Source: Caproicibacterium argilliputei (GTDB lineage Bacteria; Bacillota; Clostridia; Oscillospirales; Acutalibacteraceae). Taken from it: a DNA stretch of 64,000 nucleotides. The stretch is taken from assembly GCF_029211325.2 (NCBI RefSeq), contig NZ_CP135996.1, positions 558,001 through 622,000 on the forward strand, read 5' to 3'. The position numbers and the translations under genes were made by a program. The notes under the pieces were generated by a model. It made no database searches and was not told the origin of the DNA. It was given only the letters and a program-made list of their open reading frames with translations. This document shows, in pieces, positions 7,953 through 18,050 of the stretch (positions are counted from its first letter, which is position 1; each line of letters starts with the position of its first letter).

Positions 7953-10900
7953 CTATTTACTGCTAACTGCGAAGACTTTATAAGTGCTGCCGTTCAGACT
8001 GCAGTATATTCCGACTTTTCCCTTGAATGGACTCTTAACGGCTATTTGGCAATCGTAACGTCCGCTTGCGTCCGGATAGCGTGCGGCTACAATGGATGTT
8101 TCAATTGCCTTTCCGTTAGCGGACACGAATGAAAAGCTGTTCGTTTTGACCTTGGGAGAGATAGAGAAGATGTAGCTTTGACCCTCTGCAAGGCGGATGT
8201 CTTTCGTCGTGTCCGCACGGAATGGACGGTCGACAATCTTTACTTTAAAGAGTCGTTTTCCATTGACATAGACGCCGGTGGTCTCACCAATTTTACCGCC
8301 TGCATAAAGGAAGTATTGTCCTTGGTTCTTTCCCCACTTTTTTGAAGTGTCGGTCTGCAAGGCCTTTCCGTTTCCTGTGTTGAAAGCAAAGTCCTTTAGC
8401 GTCAGGCTGGAAGCAAAGTTCAGGGTAATTGTGCCGAAAGCCGGAATTTCCAAGGTGTCTGACGGAGCAGGCTGTTGGGTGGTATGGTTGTTCATGGCAA
8501 CGGAAGGCAGCGGGACATTTGTGTCGCCAGTTTGTGCAAGGACAAATACTCCAAGGGAAGCGGTTTCAAATGTAACTGTACGGTCTTTTACTTCCACACC
8601 GGTAACCAGTTTGGAAGAACCATCGGCCTGCATTTGAAAAACAGCAAGTTTATCTGCAGATAATGTATTCGCAAGTGGAATAAGCAGGCTTACTTTTTGT
8701 GCCGGTGTGATTTCTTTTCCATTTTGCGTTAAACCAATGGAGTAAACACAGGCGGCATTTTTTTGTACAGTCTTAGGCAGGTGTTTGACAGCGGCATTCC
8801 CTTCTGGATTTTCGGTAGAAAGCATTTGTGCATAAAGTTTCATGTTTTCCGGAAAATCTTTTTGCTCTCCATGAACGGAAATGCCGGTTTCGGTATCTTT
8901 CAGTTCCTTAGATTGCTTATTTGTGGAAAGTGTAGAATTTGCGGCGCCGATGTCCTGCTTGTATGCATGGGCAACTTCCTTCTCGCGGAGGATACCGTCA
9001 TAAATTTGGACGTTGTCAAATTCCGCATTTCGCACATCTTCGTCGCCCCAGATAGGTCCGCTGCCGACGGCAACTTGTGTTGCTTTTTGAATACTGCCGT
9101 TGTCATTCGCAAAACAGGTGCTGAGGTCTTTCTTTTCCTCACCGACCAGTGCACCGTTCAAGTATACTTTAATTCCGCTTGGCCCCACGGTATAAACAAC
9201 TTTTTCCCATTGATTGCGAAATCCGTTGCTTTTTAGCAGGCTGCCCTGCACGTCGCTGTATGCATTTGCATTGATTCGCCCGATTAAATTGACGCCAATG
9301 CGTGTCATGGGATAGCCATTGCTGGAAGTGCCGACTGCGTCTGCTTCGAACAGTGCGCTGTGTTCGAATGTATCACTGGATGCCTTGACCCACATACTCA
9401 CGGAGTAGCCGGCGGAAGTGACGGTGCTGAATGTATCTTTTGGAAGCTTTAAATAGTTGACTCCCTGCGCTTTTGCTGTGTTTGTCAGTTTTAGCACGCG
9501 GCCTTTCTGGGTGTCAGTGACAAGAGAGGCGGTACCCTGTAAAATGGCTTTCCCGGATTTTGCAGAGCCGTTTGCCGGGTGCAGAGTACGGTCAGAATCT
9601 GGATTCTTATTAAAGTCAAAATCATAAATCAATGAAGCGGTATGCTGTACCTTTACGGTGAATTTTTGTGTGACTTTCGCTGTTTTATAGGAAACTGCAG
9701 CAGTCAATATGACAGAAGTATCTTTCGTGGGAGGTGTCACGGCGCCGGATGCGCGCAGCACCTTTGTGTTGGAAGAACTCCACGAAATAGAAGCACCCAT
9801 TACAGATGTCGGCAGGGAAATGGAATCCACAGCGGAAGTGGGGACTTGCTTTGCCAAGGACTCTGCAGCCATGTTTGCGATGGTCTGATCGGAAGAAGTA
9901 TCTACCATGCTGCCCCAGACTGTGGTGTTGTTACCGCCAATAGCGGTGAACGTCATCTTTTGTTTTGGAGTATTTTCTTCATCATATTGCTTAAAGAATA
10001 CACCTTTATAGGTCACGTTCCCGAGTTTCAGCGTGATATAATCATACCCTGCAGAGGAAGCGGCCTTTTTCCATGTGCCGGTCACATCGCCGGAAACGCT
10101 GCCGTCTTGATTCAGGCGAACCAGTTGGGTTGTCAGCATATTACCATCGGCTGCAGCCGTACCATGGTTTACAAATTCATAAGTGCCAATCACATCTTTG
10201 TCTGGGTAGGTGGTAATCGTTTCTTTGCGGTATTCATAAACAGCGGTAACCGGCCAGTTATCTTCATTTAAAAATTGTTGATGAATACGTACTTCATGTG
10301 CTTCGGAGCTTGGGTTGCTGTCGAACCGCTGATGATAAACCAGATACATGGAACCGTCATCGTCCAGCAACGCGGAGTTTCCACCCGCAGAACGTTTGCC
10401 GGTTTGATTGTAAAACTTGTAGTTGCCCATGACTTTAATGCCGTATTTTGCATTATCTGTTCCGTTGTCAGCGGCGTTGTTGCCCACTGCGTCCACATAA
10501 GGACCTGTCGGATTTTTTGAGCGGAAAAGCCGCATATTATAGCCGCCGGTTGCGGCTAATCCGCCATAGGATTCATACAGATAATAGTAATCACTGGCTT
10601 TGTCATAAAGAATGAACGGTCCCTCTCCGGACTGATGATTGCCGCCGGCAATGTGGATACCGAAATAGCGGTCCACGTAGTTTCCGGAAACCTTGTCGGT
10701 TCCGTCTTTTCCAGGATAAAGTGGTTCTCCAGTTTCAGGATTCATTTTCAGCATATATAATCCACCTGACCAGGAGCCGTAAACCATGTACATTTGTTTT
10801 CCAGATTTATCAAAGAAAACCGTTGGATCAATTGCATTGGGAGCGTATTGATTGTTCCACGAGCCGTCTGATTGAAAGCACTTATCGTCTGTAATACTGT

Positions 10901-11561
10901 CAATACCGCCATTCTTTGCCCCCTTTGCAATTAAAGATTTCAGATTCAGATAATCATTGTCCCATTTTGTGTTGCGGGTACTGTTGCCGTCAGGTTCACC
11001 AGTTTTGGTAAATCCGGAATAAACGATGGTATTTCGGTACTGGTAAGTGCCGTCGATTGTTTTAGAAACCAAGTAACCGATGCAGGAGCGACGCCAAGTG
11101 GAGGAAGTGCAGTAGTAGAGCATATAAGCACCCTTGCTACCGTCACTCCAAGCATATTGTGGATTGTAGATAACGTCCGGTCCCCAGACAGCGTAATTTC
11201 CGTTTGCAGCGTCACCATCATTGTATCCTGCCCATTTGAAAGACTCCTTCAGCGTGGTTTGCAAATTTCCAAAGAACGGTTCTTGACTGGGGGTTTGATA
11301 ATCCGTGCTTAGCTGTGTCCAGTTCATAAGGTTGTTTGATTTTGCAGCTGCGGTGTGTGAGCCAAGAATGTAGTAGTTTTTTGAACTGGCGTCTTTTACA
11401 ATCGATGGATCGTGCGCAACGGCGTGCGTGAATGTGGTTGGGGCAGAATTTTTGGCAGCAGTCGTTTTTGTCGCTGCACAGGCGCTGAGCGGTGTCATTG
11501 AAAAAACCATTGCAGCGGCCAAGGTGCCCGCAAGGACTTTTTGGAAATGCGTGTGTTTCAT
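7953..11561 (-). CDS. Secreted multidomain GH43 endo-arabinanase with LamG and C-terminal repeats
   Basis: 1202 residues; exported and probably held at the cell wall, where it would cut alpha-1,5-arabinan. After a signal peptide (cleavage near ACAA, residues 26-30) comes a GH43 five-bladed propeller starting at HDPSIV (catalytic aspartate), then the usual arabinanase C-terminal beta domain. A bacterial Ig-like domain (about 580-650), a LamG-like domain (about 660-870) and a linker follow. The last 170 residues are two repeats that recur in the next gene and in the prophage endolysin (see findings). Monocistronic, with its own terminator. Confidence 0.88.
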   Translation of the reverse strand: MKHTHFQKVLAGTLAAAMVFSMTPLSACAATKTTAAKNSAPTTFTHAVAHDPSIVKDASSKNYYILGSHTAAAKSNNLMNWTQLSTDYQTPSQEPFFGNLQTTLKESFKWAGYNDGDAANGNYAVWGPDVIYNPQYAWSDGSKGAYMLYYCTSSTWRRSCIGYLVSKTIDGTYQYRNTIVYSGFTKTGEPDGNSTRNTKWDNDYLNLKSLIAKGAKNGGIDSITDDKCFQSDGSWNNQYAPNAIDPTVFFDKSGKQMYMVYGSWSGGLYMLKMNPETGEPLYPGKDGTDKVSGNYVDRYFGIHIAGGNHQSGEGPFILYDKASDYYYLYESYGGLAATGGYNMRLFRSKNPTGPYVDAVGNNAADNGTDNAKYGIKVMGNYKFYNQTGKRSAGGNSALLDDDGSMYLVYHQRFDSNPSSEAHEVRIHQQFLNEDNWPVTAVYEYRKETITTYPDKDVIGTYEFVNHGTAAADGNMLTTQLVRLNQDGSVSGDVTGTWKKAASSAGYDYITLKLGNVTYKGVFFKQYDEENTPKQKMTFTAIGGNNTTVWGSMVDTSSDQTIANMAAESLAKQVPTSAVDSISLPTSVMGASISWSSSNTKVLRASGAVTPPTKDTSVILTAAVSYKTAKVTQKFTVKVQHTASLIYDFDFNKNPDSDRTLHPANGSAKSGKAILQGTASLVTDTQKGRVLKLTNTAKAQGVNYLKLPKDTFSTVTSAGYSVSMWVKASSDTFEHSALFEADAVGTSSNGYPMTRIGVNLIGRINANAYSDVQGSLLKSNGFRNQWEKVVYTVGPSGIKVYLNGALVGEEKKDLSTCFANDNGSIQKATQVAVGSGPIWGDEDVRNAEFDNVQIYDGILREKEVAHAYKQDIGAANSTLSTNKQSKELKDTETGISVHGEQKDFPENMKLYAQMLSTENPEGNAAVKHLPKTVQKNAACVYSIGLTQNGKEITPAQKVSLLIPLANTLSADKLAVFQMQADGSSKLVTGVEVKDRTVTFETASLGVFVLAQTGDTNVPLPSVAMNNHTTQQPAPSDTLEIPAFGTITLNFASSLTLKDFAFNTGNGKALQTDTSKKWGKNQGQYFLYAGGKIGETTGVYVNGKRLFKVKIVDRPFRADTTKDIRLAEGQSYIFSISPKVKTNSFSFVSANGKAIETSIVAARYPDASGRYDCQIAVKSPFKGKVGIYCSLNGSTYKVFAVSSK

Positions 11562-11813
11562 GGTGTGTCAACTCCTCACTTTCAACTTGAAAAAATTCCA
11601 GCTTCCCAAAATAATTTATAATATTATAAATTAGATAGATGCTAGAATATGATTTAATATAGCATGAATTATAAAGTGAACACGCAAAAAAATCAATATA
11701 TATTTATAAATTTATGGAAAATATATAAATATTTCTGTTGCATTTGCCATATTAAACAGATTGAAACGGAGAAGTTGTAAGGGAGACCGACGTAAAAATA
11801 CCTTGCACGCATA

Positions 11814-11867
11814 AAAACAGACGGTTCAAAACAGCGTCCACTTACAGGAAGCTGTTTCTAACCGTCT
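11814..11867 (-). terminator. Terminator of the 1832-residue hydrolase gene
   Basis: Arms AGACGGTT / AACCGTCT (11819-11826 and 11860-11867) with a further inner stem AAACAGC/GCTGTTT. Read leftward it is followed by GTTTTTATG. The rest of 11562-11881 is AT-rich and should hold the promoter of the GH43 gene; I see no other gene there. Confidence 0.75.
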
Positions 11868-11881
11868 ATTTCGTAATGGCA

Positions 11882-14800
11882 TTAGGAAATTGTTAAATGA
11901 AAAACGCAGTAAGTCTGGTTGTTTATGTGTATATACAAGCCCGTACGTTCGCCCTGCTTGCCGGTTGCCGTGATACCAAACAAATAGCTGCCGTCAGCTT
12001 GTTTTCCCTTAGAGCGTGTGGCACCGACTTGTCCGTTTCCAGCGGTGTAGCTGACCGTTTGTGCGGGATCATCAGCTATGATTTTAAACCAATAGGTTTG
12101 CCCGGATTTTAGAGTCATATCTACAGTCGTATCCGAATGGTAAGGTGCTTTGATGGTTTCAATTTCAAACAATTTGACGCCATTCACATAGGCACCTGTT
12201 TTTTTACCGATTTTCCCGGAGGCATAAGCGCCCAGCTTGCCATTTCCAAATACAAGGGTATGCATCACGGTTCCGTTGCCAGCTGTGTAACTTGTTGCAT
12301 TGCCGCCCGTCAAATCAAAAACAGCAGTGTTTCCCTGTGCAACTTTTACAGTGCCTGTTATGCTACTGACCGGTGGGTGTTCTGTGGCGGGGATTAAAAC
12401 GAAGCAGGTGCCTTTTTGCAGTTGCCTAGAGATTGCTGAAACATCTGCTTTTGACAAGGGCAGTTGGCCGTTTTGATCAATGGAAAACAATTTTGCAGAT
12501 GCTAATTCCAGTGTACCGGCACGAAGGCGATATAAATAAATCTTTTGCTTAGAAAGCTGCACTGCCTGCACAATGCATTTATCGGTGTTACTGTTTATCA
12601 TCGCAATCTCGCTGTGGTCTGTGCCGGAGATTGCTTTGGAAACTGCCAGCTTTGCTTCCGGATTGGTGTTGACGGAAACGGTGGAAATGCGGGGAACGGA
12701 ATCAGAAGAAACAGTATCAGAGGAAGGTACAGAAGGTGCAGGCGCGGAAGCAACTGGTTTGTAAAGTGCTAATGCAGTTTTTAGTGTCAGGACTGCTCCT
12801 TGAATGTCACCGTCTGTAGCGCTGGTATTTGTGGAAACTTGGCTGCCCTTTGTAAGTGCATTCTGCACAGTGGCTTTTTCATCTGCTGTCAGAGGCTGAT
12901 AAGAGGCAGCGCTTTTTTGGTATGCGTTTAGTTTTGCAAGCAGGGAATCCAGTTCCCGCTTATCGTATTTTACTACAATGGTACAGCTTGCACTTTGGTC
13001 GGTTCCGCTGATGGTACCGGTTAAGGTAAAGCTAGTGGCAATCGAAAGCTTATCCTTTGCAACAGCAGACCAAGATACTTGTGCAGTGCCGGAGGTACCA
13101 TCTGTGTAAGTGACCGGTACGGTTGCGGGGAGAGAAGGCATTTGGTTGACATAAGTTTCTACGGACACTGGCGTGGCAGATTGAATCCGCTTTTCCGCTG
13201 CTACAGGTTCTTGTGTCAGCACACGCCACTCTTTGATGCCGTTGTATGCATCATCACGATTTGACAATGTGATACGGAGTTTTGATGTAGACACTGCAGG
13301 GAAAGAATCTGATACAAATTTTCCAAGGGCCGTTGTGCGATCCTTGTCTGTTGAAAGGTCTTTTGTCACAATGGTTACAAATCCATCCTGATCCGCTTTT
13401 TTATTGGATTTGTCATAGTAAGAAATAGTGTATTTAGATGGAACCATTGTGCCGCCGCCATCATCATAGAAGAAAACGCTGCTGCCACTAATTTTATATT
13501 CTTGATTCCATGCATAAGTAAGGCTTTGTGTTGAGGAACCGCTGCCCCAGTTGCCCCACTGCAGTTTTTGGTTGGAAGTGTCGTTTTCGGCTCCAGTGTT
13601 TGCAGTTGGAACAAAACCGTCGTTAACAGCGGGTAAATGTTCCCAACCGGCCGTATAGCTGGCTGTAGGAGTTGCCAGTAGACCGATATTTACATATTTT
13701 AAATTGTTTATGGCTTTCTGAAGATTTTGAGTCTGTTGTACGATTTCACTTTTCGTAAAATCTTTTTCATCCAGTAATTTTTGTGCGGCAGCAATTTCTG
13801 TTTGCAGTTTGTTCCAAGATGCAGAGGTGAAATCATTCTGATTGCGAATGAGAGATAATCCGCCTGCAGTTTTTTGCTCCAGGTAAGGTGCCATTAAGTC
13901 AGTCAGTTCGCTGGTAGGGATGAAAACAGTTACGTTGAATGGGACAACTGTTTCCTTGTCACCATCACTGACCGTTAACTTTAACTGATAAATGCCGACG
14001 GTGTCAAACGAAGCCTTTAAAGTGGAAGCGGAAGCGTTTGTGATTGTGCAATTTCCATTATCTGGTGTTACTGCGACTGTCCACTGGTAAGTTAAGGCCC
14101 CATTTGGCAAAGTGGAATCAGATACGTCGGGTGTGACCTGTAAAACGGAGTTTTGCTCAACACGCAGTGCATCCGGTAGGCTGACTTCCGGTGCTTCGTT
14201 GTTCGAATGTGTAATTCCTAGATGGTTGTCATAAATCTGAATTTCCTTTACCCCAGTGCTGACGTTTGTGCTGTGGTGCAGCGTTACGCGAATTTTGGAA
14301 GTGGTAACTTGCGGAAATTCGACGTTGTTGTAGTTGGATGCAATCATAGCTGGTTGTCGAATTTGATCCGCAACGGGTTTGAAAGAGCCGTCGCTGTCCA
14401 AATAAGAGATGTCAAATGATGCCGGTGTGCCATACCCGTTTGTCATTCTGTCATTGTAAAAATAAAGCTTTACAGTATCAACGGCCTTTCCGCTTCCAAA
14501 GTCAAAATCAATGGTGTCAGAAGCGTTTGGTGTTCCTTTAAAGAGTGCAGTGTGTGCAACTTTTTTGGAGTTATCCAGGAAAGTGCTGCCGCCTCCTGTA
14601 ACTGTGGAGTCATCTTTTACACGTTCAATCTTTGCGCCGCTGTAACTGGATGTAACAGTGGCGGATAATGCTAAATTTTCTGTATCGTGCGAAAGATCAA
14701 TTCCTGCCTTGTTAAATAGATCCACTGTCTTGCTGTTACTTGCAAGTGAAGTTTTGGACGCGGCTGAAATGGAGGAGTCGGGGAGGGCTTGCGTGTTTAC

Positions 14801-17380
14801 AACTGTGTTTTGATTATTTCCAACTGCGCCGGGTACATCGTCGGTTGGCTTTTCAACGGTTCCGGTTTCCGGATTGTAAATAACATGGGACATTTCGTTG
14901 TTATTCATAACCAGTTTCCCGTCGACGTAAAGTGAGAAGCCTTGTGGTACACCTTCATAAGTCCCAGCACTTTTTTGCCAGACAATAGTGAGATCTTTAT
15001 TGTGATAACGAACATTATCTACAACAAAATGATCATCATTTACATTTAGCGGCCATAATTCAATTTTATTATCCAAACGCGGCTGCAGGCCTGCCATATC
15101 TTCGATTACAGAATAGTCCATCATGCCGAGCGTATCGTGATGGATCCAAGAGCGAACCAAATTACCAGTGGGTTTGGAATTTGCAGTTGCGTCCATCGCG
15201 AAATCACTTGACCAGAAGAATTCGTTTGCATCTAAGTGATCCGTGTTGCCAGGTTCAACTGTATGCAGCCATGCACCGTATTCAAACAATTTTTTATATG
15301 TATCGGCATTGATATTAGAGACCGGGTAATATCGCATGGATGAACGCAATAGATTGATATAATTTCCAAAGTTGCACCACGCAAAGTGGTCGCAGCAAGT
15401 TTTGTCTGTGTCGCCTTTCTTTAAATCATTCACACGCTTTGTAATACTGTTTTGATCGGCTGTATAGAATGGAAACAGTGGATAAAATGCAGGATCCCCG
15501 TAATCTTTCAGTTGCGTAGTATATTTCGCATAATCAGGGTAGGCTGTTTTTTCTAAGGCAGTTGGGGCAACACCAAAACTGAATGCGAACATATTGTTGT
15601 CCCGGTAAGGCACATATGCGTTTGTTGCAACCTGACGATGCAGAAAACTCCCTTCACCATCTGTATCTTTTTCCTTGTCACCATCAAAATCAGAACCCTC
15701 GTACCAGAATTCTTTCAACATGGCATTACGGATTGCTTCCGCCTTGTCATTCATAAGTTTGGCATTCGCGGAGTCGCCCAGCTCTGTATACATTTTTGCT
15801 GCGGCAACGGCATTTGCGTATACGGTAGAACTGCCGTCAATACGTGCGTAGTTGTTTCCTTTGGAGGATTGATAGTGCATCCCTACGCAGTCTCCGTCAT
15901 TTCCGGTGATTGGCCCATGGTTATAGCAAATCAGATTTGCAAAGTCACCGGTGCCGCCAAACCGTGTGAGAGAACCAAGAACATCTCCTTTTGCATAATC
16001 GGCGAATTTTTTAAGGATTTTGCTTCCGCCGCCGTGGATTTTATAGGCTTCTAGACCGACTTGAGAGGTGTTTTGCATCATATCCCAAGTCCAAGTACCG
16101 GGGCGACCCGGATTGTTTTTATAGTTGTCGTCGCCAGAGTATTCACCTTGTGCCAACCAAGTGCCGTACACATAAGTTGGGTCACGCAGCCACTTTAAGT
16201 CCTGCATAGCCCATGGCACGCTGACGGTGATTCCGTTGTTGTATCCGAGCACGCCTTCCATGTTCATTGGAAACTGCCAATCGTTACCGGGAACTTCCGC
16301 ATCTAAAATGTTGAAGCGGTTGCACCACCAGCGATAGTAAATTACCTTCTTTACATTTTTGTCTGCAATATCGATGTATGGGATATTATCTGCCAACCAA
16401 GAATTATAAGTTTCCACCTGATTTTTGAAAGCATCTGCATTGCTGTATGCTTTGTAAGCGGTGTAATCTACCTTGGACTGTGGAAGTTCTTTTGCAATCC
16501 ATCCCATAACTACATTTTGCTGCACGGCTTTTCCTGCTGGTACAGTAATTTCTTTCGTCAATTTATCATTGTCTGGTGAAAGACCTCTGCCGGCCAGGTG
16601 AACATCTACATAGGACATGGCACTGACAGAACCGCTTTGTGTCGTGTTTACCATCATTGGTGCGGCAACTTTTGTACCGATCAATTCGTCACCGCGGCTT
16701 TCTTTCGCAAATGGGGAAGAAACGGTCATAGTAAAAGTCACAGGAGAATTGCTGGTGTTAGTGATAGCATACAGTGCAACAGCAGTATTACCCTCAGTTA
16801 TAAATTTTTTTTGAACGACCGTCAGATTGGACCCTGTAAATGTCTGGCTTTCATGACTGGGATAATTCAGACGTCTTTCGGAATCTTCTGTGATGGAGGC
16901 AGAACCAAAATCCACGTTTATCAGAGCACTTTGATTCAAAGTGTCTGCATAATAAGGCTGCCCAACAAATCCGAGTTTTTCGGCTTCTTGTGTCCGCATA
17001 TACAAGGCGCTGCCGCGACTGAAAAGTGTGTTGACTGCATTGGTATCATCGTCAGGAATAATACCTTTGTTTACCAACAGTTTGTCCATCCATGGAAGTT
17101 TTGATGGATCTTTTTCAAATTCAGCAAAATCCTTATTTTGAATCGTTTTTAGTGTCTTGGCAGCGTTGGCGTTTGTAAAGCCAACACTTTCTGGAGCGGT
17201 TACGTTCGTGGCATTCCAAGTGGGATCGGGTGTAGCAGCAGCGCTTTTGGCAGCGGTGCTTTCCACTTGGAAGTTGGTATCATAGGCATGTGCACCGATG
17301 GGGCAGCCCCCTAAAACCAAGGTGGCGGCAAGTACGCATGTGCCTGCTTTTGAGATTGCAGAGTGAAAAACTTTTTTCAT
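11882..17380 (-). CDS. Giant secreted (alpha/alpha)6-barrel glycoside hydrolase with carbohydrate-binding modules
   Basis: 1832 residues with a signal peptide ending GAHA (about residue 32). Residues about 60-330 look like the beta-sandwich, and 340-860 like the helical barrel, of the GH63/MGH1-like superfamily (YRWWCNRF, PWAMQDLKWL, TTWTWDMMQ-type helices). I cannot assign a numbered family; a GH142-like beta-L-arabinofuranosidase is one guess from context. Then come two discoidin (F5/8C)-like domains around an Ig/PKD-like domain (about 930-1440), a Big_4-type Ig domain, a FIVAR-like helical domain (about 1530-1610) and two C-terminal repeats shared with the GH43 protein and the endolysin. 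Translation starts after GGGAGGT. Confidence 0.75.
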   Translation of the reverse strand: MKKVFHSAISKAGTCVLAATLVLGGCPIGAHAYDTNFQVESTAAKSAAATPDPTWNATNVTAPESVGFTNANAAKTLKTIQNKDFAEFEKDPSKLPWMDKLLVNKGIIPDDDTNAVNTLFSRGSALYMRTQEAEKLGFVGQPYYADTLNQSALINVDFGSASITEDSERRLNYPSHESQTFTGSNLTVVQKKFITEGNTAVALYAITNTSNSPVTFTMTVSSPFAKESRGDELIGTKVAAPMMVNTTQSGSVSAMSYVDVHLAGRGLSPDNDKLTKEITVPAGKAVQQNVVMGWIAKELPQSKVDYTAYKAYSNADAFKNQVETYNSWLADNIPYIDIADKNVKKVIYYRWWCNRFNILDAEVPGNDWQFPMNMEGVLGYNNGITVSVPWAMQDLKWLRDPTYVYGTWLAQGEYSGDDNYKNNPGRPGTWTWDMMQNTSQVGLEAYKIHGGGSKILKKFADYAKGDVLGSLTRFGGTGDFANLICYNHGPITGNDGDCVGMHYQSSKGNNYARIDGSSTVYANAVAAAKMYTELGDSANAKLMNDKAEAIRNAMLKEFWYEGSDFDGDKEKDTDGEGSFLHRQVATNAYVPYRDNNMFAFSFGVAPTALEKTAYPDYAKYTTQLKDYGDPAFYPLFPFYTADQNSITKRVNDLKKGDTDKTCCDHFAWCNFGNYINLLRSSMRYYPVSNINADTYKKLFEYGAWLHTVEPGNTDHLDANEFFWSSDFAMDATANSKPTGNLVRSWIHHDTLGMMDYSVIEDMAGLQPRLDNKIELWPLNVNDDHFVVDNVRYHNKDLTIVWQKSAGTYEGVPQGFSLYVDGKLVMNNNEMSHVIYNPETGTVEKPTDDVPGAVGNNQNTVVNTQALPDSSISAASKTSLASNSKTVDLFNKAGIDLSHDTENLALSATVTSSYSGAKIERVKDDSTVTGGGSTFLDNSKKVAHTALFKGTPNASDTIDFDFGSGKAVDTVKLYFYNDRMTNGYGTPASFDISYLDSDGSFKPVADQIRQPAMIASNYNNVEFPQVTTSKIRVTLHHSTNVSTGVKEIQIYDNHLGITHSNNEAPEVSLPDALRVEQNSVLQVTPDVSDSTLPNGALTYQWTVAVTPDNGNCTITNASASTLKASFDTVGIYQLKLTVSDGDKETVVPFNVTVFIPTSELTDLMAPYLEQKTAGGLSLIRNQNDFTSASWNKLQTEIAAAQKLLDEKDFTKSEIVQQTQNLQKAINNLKYVNIGLLATPTASYTAGWEHLPAVNDGFVPTANTGAENDTSNQKLQWGNWGSGSSTQSLTYAWNQEYKISGSSVFFYDDGGGTMVPSKYTISYYDKSNKKADQDGFVTIVTKDLSTDKDRTTALGKFVSDSFPAVSTSKLRITLSNRDDAYNGIKEWRVLTQEPVAAEKRIQSATPVSVETYVNQMPSLPATVPVTYTDGTSGTAQVSWSAVAKDKLSIATSFTLTGTISGTDQSASCTIVVKYDKRELDSLLAKLNAYQKSAASYQPLTADEKATVQNALTKGSQVSTNTSATDGDIQGAVLTLKTALALYKPVASAPAPSVPSSDTVSSDSVPRISTVSVNTNPEAKLAVSKAISGTDHSEIAMINSNTDKCIVQAVQLSKQKIYLYRLRAGTLELASAKLFSIDQNGQLPLSKADVSAISRQLQKGTCFVLIPATEHPPVSSITGTVKVAQGNTAVFDLTGGNATSYTAGNGTVMHTLVFGNGKLGAYASGKIGKKTGAYVNGVKLFEIETIKAPYHSDTTVDMTLKSGQTYWFKIIADDPAQTVSYTAGNGQVGATRSKGKQADGSYLFGITATGKQGERTGLYIHINNQTYCVFHLTIS

Positions 17381-18050
17381 AGACTTTTCAATACCTCCCT
17401 AATCGATTAATGAAAGTGGATTAAAAAAATTAGAAATTACACAGGAAATCACCCCTTTTCCCACATGATGCAATAGAATAAAGCAGCTGATGTGTATGCA
17501 GATTGATAAAACGTTTAATAAAAAGCACACACCCATACAATGCGAAAGTATATACGATGGTGGTTTGAATGTCAAGCACGAAATGGGCAATTTACGCAGT
17601 AATTTTTAAAATATTTAAAATATTTTATGTCTTATATCTCTTATAATTTGAATTCAATCAATCTATTGGTTAATAAACTATTTTTCAAAAGACGGATATT
17701 TCCTAAAAATATTGGAAGATCACCCCGCAAAAGAAGAGAAAAATCGTTCAAATACACATAAATATAAGATTGACTTGCGATTTTACATTAGAAAAATCTA
17801 AAACAATGAGAAAATCGATGAAAATATGAGTAATTCTTTATAAACAGAAGATAATAGCGAAATTTTCGCTGAATTTAGTGATTTTCTTTTCTAATTGGTT
17901 ATGTTATAACTGTATGCAGAGCAAATGAGGAACCAATGCTCAATTTTTATTACGCAAATGACTTTAACGTTAAGCTAATCTTGCAAAGGAGTTTACATAG
18001 TCTGCTTAAGCAATCAGGTCATTTGACAACTATTTTGGGAGGAATAAAGT
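17381..18050. promoter_or_regulatory. AT-rich divergent promoter region of the arabinan locus
   Basis: A 670-bp gene-free stretch between the leftward giant hydrolase and the rightward importer. A LacI-type half-palindromic site AAAACGTTTA (17508-17517) lies about 130 bp upstream of the hydrolase start; it resembles the perfect site at 22667-22676. A weak TATAAC (17905-17910) may be the -10 box of the importer. The other short open frames here look like chance. Confidence 0.5.
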
